DNA from: Poecilobothrus nobilitatus
Lineage: Eukaryota; Arthropoda; Insecta; Diptera; Dolichopodidae
Direction: 5' to 3'
NCBI GenBank assembly: GCA_947095535.1
Contig: OX352774.1
Coordinates: 224,056,965-224,120,964 of the forward strand
Length of the DNA: 64,000 bases
The position numbers and the translations under genes are program-made. A model generated the notes under the pieces. It did not search any database. It had not been told where the DNA came from and saw only the letters and a program-made list of their open reading frames with translations. Of this stretch, positions 12,640 through 25,849 are shown one piece after another. Position 1 is the stretch's first letter. Each line of letters opens with the position of its first letter.

Positions 12640-14850
12640 TTTTAATTTATTAAATAATTTTTATAGGTTTCAGTTTTTGTTTCAAATAAATTTAATTTAT
12701 TTATATTTCTAATATTTTACGTTGCATTACGATATATATTTAAAAAGCACCTGTTAAATTTTCGAAATATTTTTCCAATGTGTTATTTTCTGAATGAAAC
12801 ATTTGAAGAGAAAAACGTATTAACTTAAATTGAAGCTGAGGAATTGGTGATTTTGAAAATGAAATAAAATTGTTAAATTAATAGCGGTTTTTGATGCAAA
12901 AATTACAGTTATTTTATAAAAAAAAGTGAAAATTATCAATATTTTTCTTATTTAAAACCTTGTAACTCTTCAACTAAGAAAGATAAATAAAAGTTGAAAT
13001 ATTTATACAGGGGGTTATACAACGGATTATTGTATAAATCTTCTATGTTATACAGGGGCAAAGAAGTTGTTACTTCTTTAAAAAGTTAACAAATTTACCT
13101 TAAAGGTCGTTATCTCGGAAACTATTAGAAATAGAGCCTCCCCCTTCCAGTACAATTTTTGGTTTGTTATGAACTTCTCTATCACCTCCGTTAATATATA
13201 AAATTAAAGTTTTAAATGGTTTTACTTACTTTAATATAAAGCAAAAAAAAACCAATATAATAATATACTTAATATTTTTCAATTTAAATTGACCAATTTA
13301 AAATGACAAAAGATACCATCACCACTCGAATTTTATATTGAAAATTTGTTAATTGGAAAACTCAATTAATTAGTTATTCTTTTTTACTTTCTTTGTTATA
13401 TTCATCATATTATACTAACCCGTCACCCAATACATTTTATACCAATGATTTTGAAGCAAAAAAATCAACTATACAATAATTAAATATTAGCAACAGGTAA
13501 TGATTTGGTATATCCTGCATCTTTTTTCTTTATTTTATTTTTGTATTAATAAATCTGTCATATGTTGCAATACCATTAAGAACATTTATATTACCCACAA
13601 ATCGTTTCGTTAAAATGTGAATTCATTTGCCTACAAAGAAAAAATAACAATACATGTATTATTTTTGCTTTGATTTAATTATTGAAAAAATTGAATAGAT
13701 TAATATTTCTAAATGTTGGATAAACAGGGACGATTTTCTAGACATAGTCTAGATATTACTACTTGAAGACCATATCTATGCCCCAGTCCTGAAAATAATT
13801 ATTAAAACTTTTTTAACCTCGAATTTGTGTCAATAATATAATTTACACTGTATCACGTGGAACATAAATATATTTAATAAAAACTATCAAGTTATCATAA
13901 TATTTAAATATCTGAATTTTACCTTAATCACCAGTTTTTATTATATTTTTGATTTTATATATATACCAATCTCATTTTTTTTTATCCAATGGTAAAGATA
14001 ATTAGGATGGATAGAGAATACGAAAATTAAAAAAAAAATAAATAACAAAATTATTTCCATTTATCATAATTTCCATTTAATCGAAATTCATCCGAAAGGA
14101 AGGCATTCATTTTGATAAACGGAAGAAAAATAATTTTTTATGATTCAATTTTTGTTTTTTTTTTTATTATGAAAAGTTCTGATTTTAAAAATTAATTTTT
14201 TTTTTTGTTGATAGAAAGTACGTTGTGTAATGAAGAACACAAGTGGTGAAAATAAGGAGGTAATAATAAATTTAAAAATATTTTACTTGCTGTTCTGAAT
14301 TTGTTTGTTTTAATTTTGTTTTTTTAATTTAATTAGAATGTGAGAGAAAATTAAATTACGAATTTAGGATTAGGTAATCGTTTATTATTAATTAAAATAA
14401 ACGAGAACTGATCGAAACGGAAGTTCCCTAATCAGATTAGGGTAGATTAGTTATTTTTTTTTTTATAGATTACTAGATAAACTTTGCCAATCCTGCTTGT
14501 GATATGAATATAATTAGTAATAATTTATAAGATTTATTTTAGGAAGTTTTACTTTATCAATATTGTTTTAGAATTAGTTTTCAAGGTTTTTATAATGTGT
14601 CATATAGACGTATGTTCAATTAATTATGACTTTTAAATATTTTGTTTATTTTTAAAGATAATAAGACTCTCACCTTCACGTGAGAATCAAACAGAGAATA
14701 CGCATAGTTCTGTATAGCAACTAAAATTTTAGTACAGTATTAGGGCAGTTAAGGTTCAATATTGGGAAATCTGATATATTAATAGACTATAATTGTAATT
14801 TGGCTGTTGTTAAGTGAATCAATCAACTACTTTTTAAGTGTAAAAAATGA
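12640..14850. other. No gene; one less AT-rich patch
   Basis: 12990-13200 (ACAGGGGGTTATACAACGG, GTTATCTCGGAAACTAT, GAGCCTCCCCCTTCCAG) looks like an old repeat fragment that I cannot assign. The rest is featureless. Confidence 0.5.
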
Positions 14851-14856
14851 AAAAAA

Positions 14857-14984
14857 CCCCTTACGACATTTACAGCCACGCCTGAACAGGAAAGGCTGTT
14901 TCATTTCCTGTCCACGTGGCAGTTATGTGGCAGTTATGTGGCAGTTATGTGGCAGAGAAATGCATTAAAAAAAAAAAAAAAAAT
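14857..14984 (+). mobile_element. SINE-A copy 2, 5'-truncated, with amplified 3' unit
   Basis: Starts at CCCCTTACGACATTTACAG, so the whole tRNA-like head is missing, as expected of 5'-truncated reverse transcripts. The 3' part has four tandem GTGGCAGTTAT-type units (11 bp each) where other copies have one, then AGAGAAATGCATT and poly-A. Confidence 0.85.
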
Positions 14985-15998
14985 TAAAAACAAATCTTTT
15001 TGTTTTTGTTCAAAAATATAAAGTGTGGCAATATTTTGTTTTATAAACTGAAATAAAAAGATAGCAAGCAAACACTGAAATATTTTTTTTTTCAATTTTT
15101 TTATTTTGTTTGAAATTATGTTCCTTTGTTTTTGCCATTTTATTTTCTTTTGCTATTGATTTCGTTTTTTTTTTTTTTGAAATTCATTTGAGTCATTTAT
15201 GTACATTTTATAACTACTTTTATGATTCATTTGTTATAAATTATGTTCGTTATTCGATTCGATGTAATTAATGAGGCGTTCTAATATGCTATACCAGGCT
15301 ATATATACTACATATACATATATAAATAATAATAACAATAATGGGTAAAATTGAATTTGTTTTCTTTATGCTATTAAATAGTCTAGAAAATTTTTCAATT
15401 GTTTGGATTTCTAATTGAAAAAATAGCAAAAATAAAGCAATACTAAAATAATTGAAGTGATTTTAAATAGAAAATTTTTAAAAATCGTACAAATAAAATA
15501 ACAAAAAAAAAAAAAAAACAAAGAAAACAACAAATATAAGTTTTTAATTTTAGATTTTGATTAGAATTTTTTGAAAACGTAAAAATTTTAATTAATATTT
15601 TTTTTTTATTTTCCATTAAATAATGATGATTCTGCGGTAATAATTGACCAGATAAAAATATGTACTTGAAATTATTTGCGATTATTTTACAAATAAGCAT
15701 ATACTTGTAAAAAAAAATTTTTAATGAAAATATTTAATTTTAAATTTAAATATTTGTAATTAATATTTAAAATTAATCATAAAAGAATCTTATATTCAAG
15801 GTTTTTTAAAGTAAATTTTTAAAATGAAAAATTAATTGAAATTTAATTTAATTTAAGTAATATTAAGGCTAAAGTATAATCCTGGGATAAACTTCCGCAG
15901 AAGGATGACGAACAATTAAAATGACATCATCACATAACGGTACTTTATATCTCCAAGTTTCTGAATATATATGCCATTAGGACTAATGCCACCATCTA

Positions 15999-16061
15999 TG
16001 CATTACAAAAAATGCCGAATTATTGCATTACAAAAAATGCCGAATAATGCATTGCAAAATG
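15999..16061 (+). repeat. 25-bp tandem duplication
   Basis: TGCATTACAAAAAATGCCGA with AT-T spacer occurs twice in a row, followed by a partial third copy (ATGCATTGCAAAATG). Confidence 0.8.
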
Positions 16062-16139
16062 TTCTTAACATTTTGTAGTATATGTATTTTACTTAAAATA
16101 TTGTAGAGAAATATTGTACTTACCTATTTAATATTGTAG

Positions 16140-17345
16140 AGCATTATACTATCTTTAATATACATATTGTTTTATCTTAATCGGTGCTATCGTTTCTGAG
16201 ATATTGCAGTTAAAAGTAGAAATTTTGGTAAAAAATAAAAAAAAATCAAACTTTCAAGAAAAACGCTATACATGTGAAATTTGGCATGCAACTCTATATT
16301 AACTTTTTACTGTTAGAAGAGCTCTTTTTAAAGGTATACAATAAGTATGGTATGGGTTGGCAAATATTATCACCAGATGTCACAAATGCATGAGAAATTG
16401 AAACAAAAATTTTAATAAAAAATACATTTTCATACTTCATTTCTCATAAATTTTATTTTGCCTTTTTGTTTTCTTGTTGATATATGTATGTATATAAAAA
16501 TGTAATTAGGATGCACTTTAGAGTTGGATACAATATCAAGTTGGACTTAAAAAAAAATAAAATTAAAATATTGATAAAAGCGAAAATGATGAACTCAAAT
16601 ATAAATAGTAAATAAAAACATATAAATTATTTTTCATATATTTGTTGTCAAGGTTCTTGTATCTCTTATGAAGCATCATCACTTTAATAAAAACTAAAAT
16701 TTTACGATTGTAATTGGTATCGTATTAACATTTTTAATGGTCAACAACCACAAGTCACAACCTAACCTCTTCAATAACTATTTTATTCGTGATTTTTTCT
16801 TTATCTTTAGAATAATAAAAAAAACTTTTATAATGAATATATAGAAAACTTTGACAAATAATTGATTAAATCCCGAAATATTTCGATGGAATTCTAAAAA
16901 TGTTTTCAAATAAATTTGACAAAATGAAAAAACAATAATAAAAATAAAATCATATTTTTTTTTGCTCTAAGAATTAATGGAAAATCATTTTTTTGTTTTA
17001 GATTTCTTAGCACATTTTTAAAAAATTTTTAAGAATTTTTCTTACCAGTTTTACACTGTCCGTCTTTCCGTGATTTTTTTTTATATAATTTCTACATCGC
17101 AGGAGGTTAAGCAATTCAATTTTTTTAACCATGATCTTAAAAAAAAAAAAAACAGTTAAAGAAGAATTTTTTTATGTAGTCCCAATCATTGTGGAGCTAC
17201 AGCCCCTCAAAATTTTGAAAATGTCATTTTTTCAAAATTTTATATCTCAAGTACTGTCAATTACCTACTTTAATTTTAAAGTAAGCTACAGAAATTTAAA
17301 CTCTAGTCTTAATATTTTTGTACGTATATTGTATTATATTAAAGG
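16140..17345 (+). repeat. Family D-related fragments
   Basis: 16190-16330 has ATCGTTTCTGAGATATTGCA and GTGAAATTTGGCATGCAA, matching the 'panic-button' phrases common in DINE-1-like elements. 17040-17345 has CTGTCCGTCTTTCCGTGA, GGAGCTACAGCCCCTCAAAA and TATCTCAAGTACTG. The 74-codon frame at 17131 runs along this repeat and is not considered a gene. Confidence 0.45.
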
Positions 17346-18814
17346 ATTTTTTTAATTGTATAGAGATTCTTTAAGATAAAAAAAACAGTATCTTTTTTTC
17401 TTACATAAAATATTTTAAGAAAAATATTACACCCATGAATAAACAATAGCAAAATGGATAAAAATTTGAAATACTAACTAAAACGTTTACATATTACTTT
17501 CGCTTTCCTATTTTTTCTTTTTGTTTTGTCCTATATCTTATTCAAAAATAAATTTAAAAATTTATGTTTTTTTAATTGTTTTTTTTTTTGTTTTTTTTGC
17601 CCTTTAGATATATGGAAATGGAATAATAAATTCTATATATTATTTTAAAAAGAATAAAATTTTAATATATTCTCTGCATTTGGACAATTTTCTTTCATTT
17701 ACAAAAGATAAAAATCTCTAATATTATAACACTATATTTCTAATATTATCATATTTAAACACATATTCTTTAAAAATATTTTTTTAAGTAACATACATAC
17801 ATACATATTATCAACCGCATGAATACTTTTTTATTGTCATCAACTTGTCATTTATTGGCTAAAAAAGTTAAAAGTTAAGCAATGTTGTAAGATTTGTATA
17901 TATAGAAATAATAAAAGAATAAATTCTATGTCAGAGTAGCTGATGGGCAACTTGTCAATTGAAAAGGAATTTTTTTTTTTTGTTTTCTGATTTAAACACA
18001 ATACATATATATGATACTAAAAATAAATTTTAAAAGGAAAAAAGGAAACATACATTTTTTTAAATATTTCTTTTCCCATTAAAATAAAAATAAAGAAAAA
18101 AAAAACCGTGACACTAAAAAAAATAAAAGGCACACAAACATTGAATGCTATAGGTTATTTTAAATTCTTATAAATGTCAAAGATGACGTTTTGTTTCCAT
18201 AAATTATTTCGTATTATGATTTTATATATGTATGTATGTACGTACTATAAAGATATTCTTATAAAGTAAAATAAGTTTTCTTCTTCTTTAAAATTTCCTA
18301 ACATAAATAATTAAAATATTTTAAAGAAAAAATATTAAATAAAGGAACAGATTTTATAAAGTATATATTGTATTTTGTGTATTTCTGCAGTATTGTGTAT
18401 TTCTGCAGTAACAGTATTTCCTTTTTTTTGGTTAAAAAGTTTTCTTCATAATTCTTAATATAAAAAAAAAAAAAAAAAGTGTTACCTTTTTCTTTTTTTT
18501 TTGTACTAATTACATTCCCAATTTTTCTGAATCACAAATGATTTAATAATTATTTACTTTATTTAATTTAAAACTATGGATAATGTTTTATATTCAACCG
18601 CCCATCGAAACACCTTTAAAAGATATTTTAATTTCGGAAATAGCTACTAAATATTTTTTTATGATATTTATACAAATAAGCAAAAGAAAAAAAAGTAATA
18701 TTATATGTATTTAATATAAGTATACATGACTTATAGGATTTAATACTTGGAGAACCAAATACATTAAAAACCATCGCACTGAAATTAAACTGAAATTTTA
18801 TTTTATATGGTTGG

Positions 18815-19250
18815 TTTCACTCTGTCTGTCCGTCTGTTTACAAATCTTTTACACTGTTTAAGATAGAAAAATAAAAATTAAACAATGGATAGGTTTTTTT
18901 CAAAAATAAATATTACATTGAATAACTTTTTTATGTATAGCACTACCACTACATTACGGAACTACAGCCTCCGCAAAGTGTGAAAAATTCTATAATTCCG
19001 GTACGCTTATTGTTAAAACTATAAAATTTTTAGAGAAGAAAGATCTTTCAGAAACTTATTTAGTTGAAGTTACCTTAGGTAAATTATTTGTACCTTCTCC
19101 TGTTTACGAGCTATTAAAGGTCAAAAATTGAAATTTTACTATTTTTAAATATATGTTCAAATTTGTTTTTAAATTAAAACATAAAAATTAAAGTTTCAAC
19201 ATTATATTTTTATATGCGTTACCAGTTCTTACATACGCTACCAGTGTACA
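18815..19250 (+). repeat. Family D dispersed repeat
   Basis: TCTGTCTGTCCGTCTGTTTA, GAACTACAGCCTCCGCAAAG, GGTCAAAAATTGAAATTTT and ACATAAAAATTAAAGTTTCA in family order, followed directly by the reverse SINE-A copy at 19258. Confidence 0.55.
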
Positions 19251-19257
19251 GGCATTA

Positions 19258-19453
19258 TAAAAAAAAAAAAAACTCAGAAAGGTCAAAATACATAAATGTG
19301 AACAGGAAATTACACAGCCTTTCCTTTTCAGGCGTGGCTGTAAATGTCGTAAGGAGGAATAACTCTTACGATGTGTGTGGGATTCGAACACACACTCCCT
19401 CGGTGTTTACAGCGTATTTTATATGCTTTTACCTACTAGGCCACCGAGGGCCT
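19258..19453 (-). mobile_element. SINE-A copy 3, reverse orientation
   Basis: Minus strand from GAGGCCCTCGGTGGCC (19453): A box region, B box GTGTTCGAATCCCAC, TTACGACATTTACAGCCACG, CCTGAAAAGGAAAGGC and TTCACATTTATG. The usual poly-A is absent and replaced by other sequence before a poly-A run on the opposite strand. It follows a family D copy. The overlapping 104- and 67-codon frames (19188-19528) are SINE shadows. Confidence 0.88.
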
Positions 19454-19539
19454 CTGGTCAAAATATTTATAACTTTAGAAAGTAATCAATATGTTGAAAA
19501 AATAAGAATATGTCAACCAAAGACTTAAGATGATGATAC

Positions 19540-22500
19540 ACTAAGGTTTTATAAACAAAATAATGTTAAATTTGATTTGGGCTAGTTTCGTTTAATAGAT
19601 TGAAAGCTATATTTATATGATTCTGCTGGAATTTGTTTTTAAATACTTAAAATATCTGGATCTAAGAGATAACAAAAAAAATGTAAATAAATTTTAAGAT
19701 AGTTGTATTTTTAATAGAATATATATTTATAATCTACATGAAAGATTATTTTTATTGTCAAAATATTTAAATTCTCTTCACGGTTTTAGATTTTCGAAAT
19801 TTACATTTAATTTCTAATTAAAGTATTTAGCCGACTCGAACTCCCTACAAGTGATTTGGTCTCCTTCCTCATTAAACTTACTAAAGACACTTTTTAAACG
19901 ATGAATGGAAATTATGTGCAAATAACATACAGGTGATATTAAAGGAATATTTTGAAAAATAGCAAAAAATTCCACTTGATTACTTCAATTTAATCACCAA
20001 TGAAAAAAATAACAAAAAATGAAAATTTATTTGAAATTTTCTTTTTTAACATTTTTAATATTGAATTGAATGTAATGTTTTTTTTTATTTTGTTTTGTTT
20101 TATTTATATCTGGTATTATTTTATTTTCTAAATATTTTATTTTTTATTGTTTTTTTTCACTTTTGTTCTTTTTTTTTGTTTGTTTGTTTGTTTGTTTTTG
20201 TGTATGTTTGGAATTTAAAAAATTTGTAGAAAACAAAGTACCAAAAAAAAAAGCGCGTTTTTTGGTTTTTTAAAATAAAATTACTTAGAAAACCAAAAAG
20301 AAAAAAAATAAACTCTTCATTTTCTTTGATGATTTTCGAAAACAACAAAAAAAAAAGACGATTGAAAACAAAAAATTTCCCCAAAAAGAATAAAGTATAA
20401 CTTTTTTTTGATTTTATTTTTTTATTATGATTTTTTTTTTTATTATAATTTTTTTTTTTATTTTTATTTCTGTCTATATTAATTTTGTTCTGTTTTATAT
20501 GATTCTTTAGCAACTGAGAATTTTATTATCCGTAATGACGGCTAAATGGCCCAATTACCTTAAGCCATAAAAAATTAACATATTTTTGTGGAAAAAAAAA
20601 ACGAAATTCTATAAAAATTAAAAGATAAAATTCAAAATTAGATATCATTTGTATTAAGGGGTTATAATATAATAAAATAGATGTATATAATTAAACTTAT
20701 ATATATATAAATATAAAATATTATATCTATATAGTAAAAATTATGTTATTTGAAGAAATTTACAATATTTAATTTTAATAAATTTATAATTTTCATAATT
20801 AATTAAAATTAGTTAAAAATTTTGATTATTTTGAATTTGAAAATATTTTATTTTTGTTTGCCTCACAGTGTAGGTGGGTGGGGTGGTATTATTTTGAAAA
20901 TATTTAATCCAAACATCCTTAAAATATAAAAATTTGAATAACTTTTCCCAATGAAAAAGAAATATATATGGTTATGTATAACGCAGAAACAAAACAGAAT
21001 CAGAGAGAGTATGGGGTATATTATGCGTAAAAATAAAAAAAATAACTGTTCGAAACCTCCTTTTGATTACAGGTGAGTCAAAAATATTTTTTATTTTACT
21101 GTTTGTTTGATAAAATATAAAAAAGTTTTTTTATGTTTTGATTTTTTGTTTTTTTTTTTATCTCTGATAAATTATTGGGTACTAAAAAAGAAACAAAAAT
21201 GTTAATACCTTAAATGTAGGTATTATAGTCGGTTTTTAAGAACTCATTAAAATGAATTTAAATATTTGAACCTTTTATTTATTTTTTTTTTATTTGCTGA
21301 AATAAAAATTAAAAATAAAAAAAAAAAACAAATGTTAGCTTTATTGTGTAAGGGTTATTTTTGACTTTGTTGTTAGTTAGTTTCTAAACCATTTGAAATC
21401 ACTTAAGACCACTTTAGGGACGAAAATAAAATCTTGAAATTAAAATTACCAAAAAAACAAAAAAAAAACAAAATATGTTTTTTTCAGTATATTGACATGT
21501 TAAAAGGGTTATTTTTTTTTTTATGTAAAATGTAATGATTTTTATTATAAACAAAGCTCTAATATTTAATATAGTAGCTTTGGAATTTTAATTTACTATT
21601 TGTTTTTTTTTTATTTTTTATTTTACTTACGGATGCGCTTTGATTGTTGACACTGTCCATTTGATTTTTAACATTTTATTTTGTTCTAATTCGCTGGAAA
21701 ATAATTAATTTAACCAAAGAAAAATGACAAGTTTAAGAAATCTACAAAAAAAAAAATAAATCACTTCATAGGTATAGTAGATACTTAAAGTGGAAGACCT
21801 TTAACATGTCTAATCAATGATATTCCAAAGTTTTTTGATTAAAATTGTTAAGTTAGATGTGTTTAGGTGATTTTCTAACTCAAGAGGGATAGTTATACAG
21901 ATTATACAGATTTACAGATTAAAAATTTTTATATCTGTAAATTATGCCGGATACGAATTGTGTTTTAAAAAATCAATAAATTCGAGTTTTTATATAATTT
22001 TAGGAGAATGTTAAAATTTATATAAGATACTAAATACATATAAACTTAGCAAGAAATTTATTTATATTGAATAAATTCATTTATTTTTCTTATGAAAGAA
22101 AATACCAAATATATATACATATATTTCGTTATTAGATTGTAATGAACTCGTAACTATAAGAAAAACAAATAAAATAAAAATTAATTCTGAAATCTAAAAC
22201 TTTGTCAATGTAATTTAAAGTTAATTTCCGGATATAATGAAAAAAAAAAAAAAAATAATTAAATTAAAACACCTCTGACCAATTTAATTTTGTTTATATT
22301 TTAGAAAAACCCTCAAATATTATTTTTAATTAAAATTATCTTAATGTTGTTAAACAGCCATTAAGGGTGAAATAAACTAATTTTAAGTTTATTAAACAAA
22401 ATATTCTCTATTTTCTGTTTTTCTTTATCTTTTTTTCCTTCATTATAGGCATAATAAAGCATAACCTCTGTAACTTTTAATATAATATTGTATTTCATAG

Positions 22501-22640
22501 TTTATATAAACAGAAAATTTAAGATTATGTAAATAATTGAGTGTTTGTCTGTTTGTTTGTCTTATATTTTCTTCTCTATGTTTTATTCGCATTCAAAAAA
22601 TATTAGAATAGCTTCAAATTTTTGGAACTATTAATTTCGT
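19540..22640. other. AT-rich desert, no gene seen
   Basis: Apart from the low-complexity tract at 20155-20470 I see no domain, RNA gene or clear repeat. Confidence 0.55.
20155..20470. repeat. Low-complexity T/A-rich tract with (TTTG)n
   Basis: TTTG repeated five times (20175-20197), then alternating poly-T and poly-A runs. The 118-codon minus frame (20157-20513) is Lys/Asn/Phe homopolymer-like and is not a gene. Confidence 0.75.
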
Positions 22641-22649
22641 TATAATAGT

Positions 22650-22715
22650 ACTCTACTCTATACTATTAAACTTTACCCTACTCTACTGTACTCTACTCTA
22701 CTCTACAAAGAGCTT
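22650..22715. repeat. Imperfect (CTCTA)n / (TAGAG)n pentamer tract
   Basis: About ten CTCTA units with small interruptions on the + strand. They directly follow the 3' end of the reverse-oriented non-LTR relic, so they may be its 3' tail repeat rather than an independent microsatellite; I-type elements often end in short tandem repeats. Confidence 0.7.
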
Positions 22716-23130
22716 ATAATTTGCTAAGCCTAGACTTAATATTACTGCGACCCGTTGTGATCGCCTGCTCAACGATCCGCATGCTTACTACAGCGTCTCA
22801 TCACGCCATTTTATTCCCTTCATGAAACGAATTATGTCTCCCTGATTGAGAATTCTCACTTCGGAAAGTTTTCCCATTGATCTTCTCCCAAAGTACTTCA
22901 CCTTTGGACTCTCAAGTTTGGGCATTGACGCAGAACGTGAAGTACTGTTTCTCCATCTTGCCTGCATCAGCTGCATAGATTCAACTCCGCTATGTCTAAT
23001 CTTTCGGCGTGAGCTCTTAGCTGCAGGTGTCCTGTGCTAATTCCCATGACGAGTCTCAGATCCGTTCTATTCAGTGTTAGCATTTTAATGACATAATTGC
23101 AAATCAGTATTTTTGGGAATTTCATCTGAC
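22716..23130 (-). pseudogene. Non-LTR retrotransposon 3' end: RNase H tail and 3' UTR remnant
   Basis: The most GC-rich patch of its neighbourhood. On the minus strand from about 23090, one frame reads L-NRTDLRLVMGISTGHLQLRAH-A-E-R-L, then after one stop C-R-Q-DGETVLHVLRQCPN. This is the region following RNase H in I/R1/Loa-like elements (T-G-H ... C-x-x-C ... E-T-x-x-H-x-L-x-x-C-P). A frame change then gives FGRRSMGKLSEVRILNQGDI-I-R-F-M-K, the usual L-x-x-I-x-F-I ending. A non-coding stretch leads to a (TAGAG)n tail. The 62- and 64-codon open frames here are parts of, or antisense to, this relic. Confidence 0.82.
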
Positions 23131-23139
23131 TCTATCTTT

Positions 23140-25345
23140 CTGCAAAAATTTAAAAAAAAAAATAGAAAGTTTTACATAGAAATATAATCATTATAGTATC
23201 GTAATCCGAAAAAAAATTGAAAATTTCGAAAAAAATATGAAATTGTAAAAATATAAAAAATAATCATAGTAATAATTATAAAATAATAAACGTTTATTCT
23301 ATGAACGTTGAAAAAAAAACAATTTTTTATTCTATTTCTCTTACAATCAAAGTTACTAAAATTTATATATATATAACTATATATATAAATAAAATTATTA
23401 TATATAGTATACTTTTATAATAAATCGTTAGCTGAAAGCTATTAGAATAAGCAATTGAAAGGAAAAATTCAAACTTCTGACGAAAATCAGCAAAGAGAGC
23501 GTGGTATAAAATATAAAAATAGTTGGTAAAAACTTTAATTACATTGTAACACCAACTTATAGTGAACTATTTGTGAAGCATTTTTTTATTCCTGCTTCAA
23601 AATAATTAGAGAAAAAAAGTGATTTTTATTAAATAAAATCTTGTAAGTTTTTTTTTTTTTCTTTTTTTTTTCTAAAGGAAGGATGTTAAATTTTAAAAAT
23701 ATTATAAAGATTTTTCCAGTCGCCATTATCAAAACTCACTGAACATACTATTAAGAAAACAACAAAAAATAAAAACTAATTAAAGACGTTTTTCTTTCTT
23801 TTTTTTTTTTTCTTCAAGGAAATTTTTCTAGACTTTTAAAATAATATATCTATAATAATTCTAGTAAAAAAGATATTAAATAAACTTTGTCGGAGTATTC
23901 AAATAAATTTTATTTGACAAAAGAATAATAAAAAAAACTACTTTTAATTAAAATTTGAATATTTTTACCTTGAGGCATAATATTTAATTCTTTTTATCAA
24001 AGGATGAGTAAAACATTATGAAAATATGTATCAGATTTTCTTTTCTTTTTTAAAAACATTATTTTACTTTTAACCATCAACGGCGTTGTAGCTCGAATAG
24101 AGATAATATTCTTAAAAGAGATCAAACTACAAGATTGAAATTAAATTTTTTTCTTTTCTTTAATTTAATTTAAGTAATTGATTTAATTTGAAGATTGTAA
24201 ATTTTACTAAACTAGAAACGTTGGTCTAGAACTAGATTTTTTCGAACGAAAATTTATTTGATCTAGCATAGGTTATCTGTTGACAAAATATGTTCATAGG
24301 TATATTATATTTTTTAGATAAGCTCTTTTAAGAAATTAAATATCAATTCTTTGAGCGGAATACTTCTAGATCAGTTAACTTATATGAACTTTTAGACAGC
24401 TTATTCGAATTAGCTTTAAAATTTAAAAGTTTTAACAGAAGAATCTTTCTACTATTAATAGCCCTTGATCATCTAAATTGTGAAAAACCAGCAGTTTTTT
24501 CGAACTTTACAAATTATAGCTATCTATGTAATTTAGAAAAAAATTTAATTTTTAAACAAGTATATACAGAGGCAGGTTTATTGAATAAAATTCTTATACA
24601 TTAAGATAATCTACAGATTTTAAATGAATGTACATATATAAGATTATAATACTCTAATTTGAGTTTTTCCCACTTAACCATATGTCTACTTCTTCTCAAA
24701 AATACATCCACAAGATATTAAAATAAATTGTACCGAAGTAAATTTATTATACTGTACATATACATATTTGTGTTTCTATATAAAAATTAATCATTTTTGT
24801 TTATTTTTTTTTTTTTTTTTTGAAGAACAAAAAAATAAAAACAAAAAAAAAAATGAAAAAGAAAAAAAACTAATGTTACCTGTGGTTTTTTCTACAATTA
24901 ATAAATTGTTAAATAGTTTTGTGTCCTGGGAAATATCTTAAAATTTTTTATTTCGGTTGTTGTATATTTTTAAATCATTTTATGTATATATATATAATAT
25001 ATATGCATATATAATATATGTATAAATTGTTATTTCTTTGTATAGATGTAATATTTTATGTTTAAAAGATCTGAATAATTTATGGTTTAATCATTTTTAC
25101 TTGTTTTCTTTTTAAAGTTTATTTTGATTTTTTCCCACCAATTTTATACAATTTTTTTGTTTTTACTAAAATTGGAAAATAATTAAATTTTTTTAGTTTT
25201 GTCTAACTGTTTGGTGGTTTTCCATAATTATAATTGAATTCACGATTTTTAGGTATAATGGTAAAAATAGGTTTAAAAAATAAATGTTTAAAAATGATAC
25301 GTAAACCTCGTTTTAAGTTGTTTATAAAGTGCCATAATTTTAAAA
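23140..25345. other. AT-rich desert, no gene seen
   Basis: Long poly-A/T runs and simple AT repeats only. Confidence 0.55.
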
Positions 25346-25349
25346 ACTT

Positions 25350-25371
25350 ATATATATATATATATATATAT
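25350..25371. repeat. (TA)n microsatellite next to the 25.4 kb MITE
   Basis: About eleven TA units ending in TATGCATATG, where the MITE inserted. Confidence 0.9.
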
Positions 25372-25378
25372 GCATATG

Positions 25379-25840
25379 CAGGGTGTCTTGTTAGGGTGTT
25401 TCTAAATAGAAGTGGGTGAAAGGGGAGTTTAAAACAAACAAAACAATGTTCCATATGGAGAGTCCAACAGTTTAGTGGTTCACGAGTTACAGGGCCCTAA
25501 AAAAATTAGTCAGTCAGAAATTATTTGATTTCTATTTAAAATTCATATTTTCCATTTTTTCAATAAAAATTTACTTTATCCCCTTGTGGTAAAAAAATTA
25601 CTCTATTAATATAATTTTTGTTTTCATTTTATGTAATTCACTTTTTTATTTCCTACAATTTCCAAAATATTAACAAGGTTTACCTTTACACAGAAAATTG
25701 TGGTTATAACTTCCAAAAAACATTTTTTACAAATTCTTAAATATACAAATTAGAGGAAGCCCCTCTGCAACAGTTTTTTGTTTCTTTTGAACTCCCCTTT
25801 CAACCACTTCTATTTGTAAATACGCTAACGCGATAACCTG
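25379..25840. mobile_element. 462-bp MITE with long terminal inverted repeats and TATG duplication
   Basis: The left end CAGGGTGTCTTGTTAGGG and the inverted right end CAGGTTATCGCGTTAGCG begin inverted repeats of about 51 bp with nine mismatches, containing the identical core AAATAGAAGTGG and TGAAAGGGGAGTT; weaker pairing continues to about 85 bp. TATG lies on both sides (25375-25378 and 25841-25844), so a 4-bp duplication is likely. It inserted at the end of a (TA)n tract. There is no coding content. Superfamily not assigned: the 4-bp duplication would fit CMC/Chapaev-like elements, but the tip is not diagnostic. Confidence 0.8.
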
Positions 25841-25849
25841 TATGTATAG

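Noticed and set aside
19188..19528. Overlapping 104- and 67-codon frames with a CGIRTHTPSVFTAYF-like stretch
   Set aside because: The same peptide occurs at 52950-53141; both are translations of SINE-A, not of a gene family.
20157..20513. 118-codon minus-strand open frame
   Set aside because: Made of poly-A/T-derived Lys, Asn and Phe runs in a low-complexity tract.
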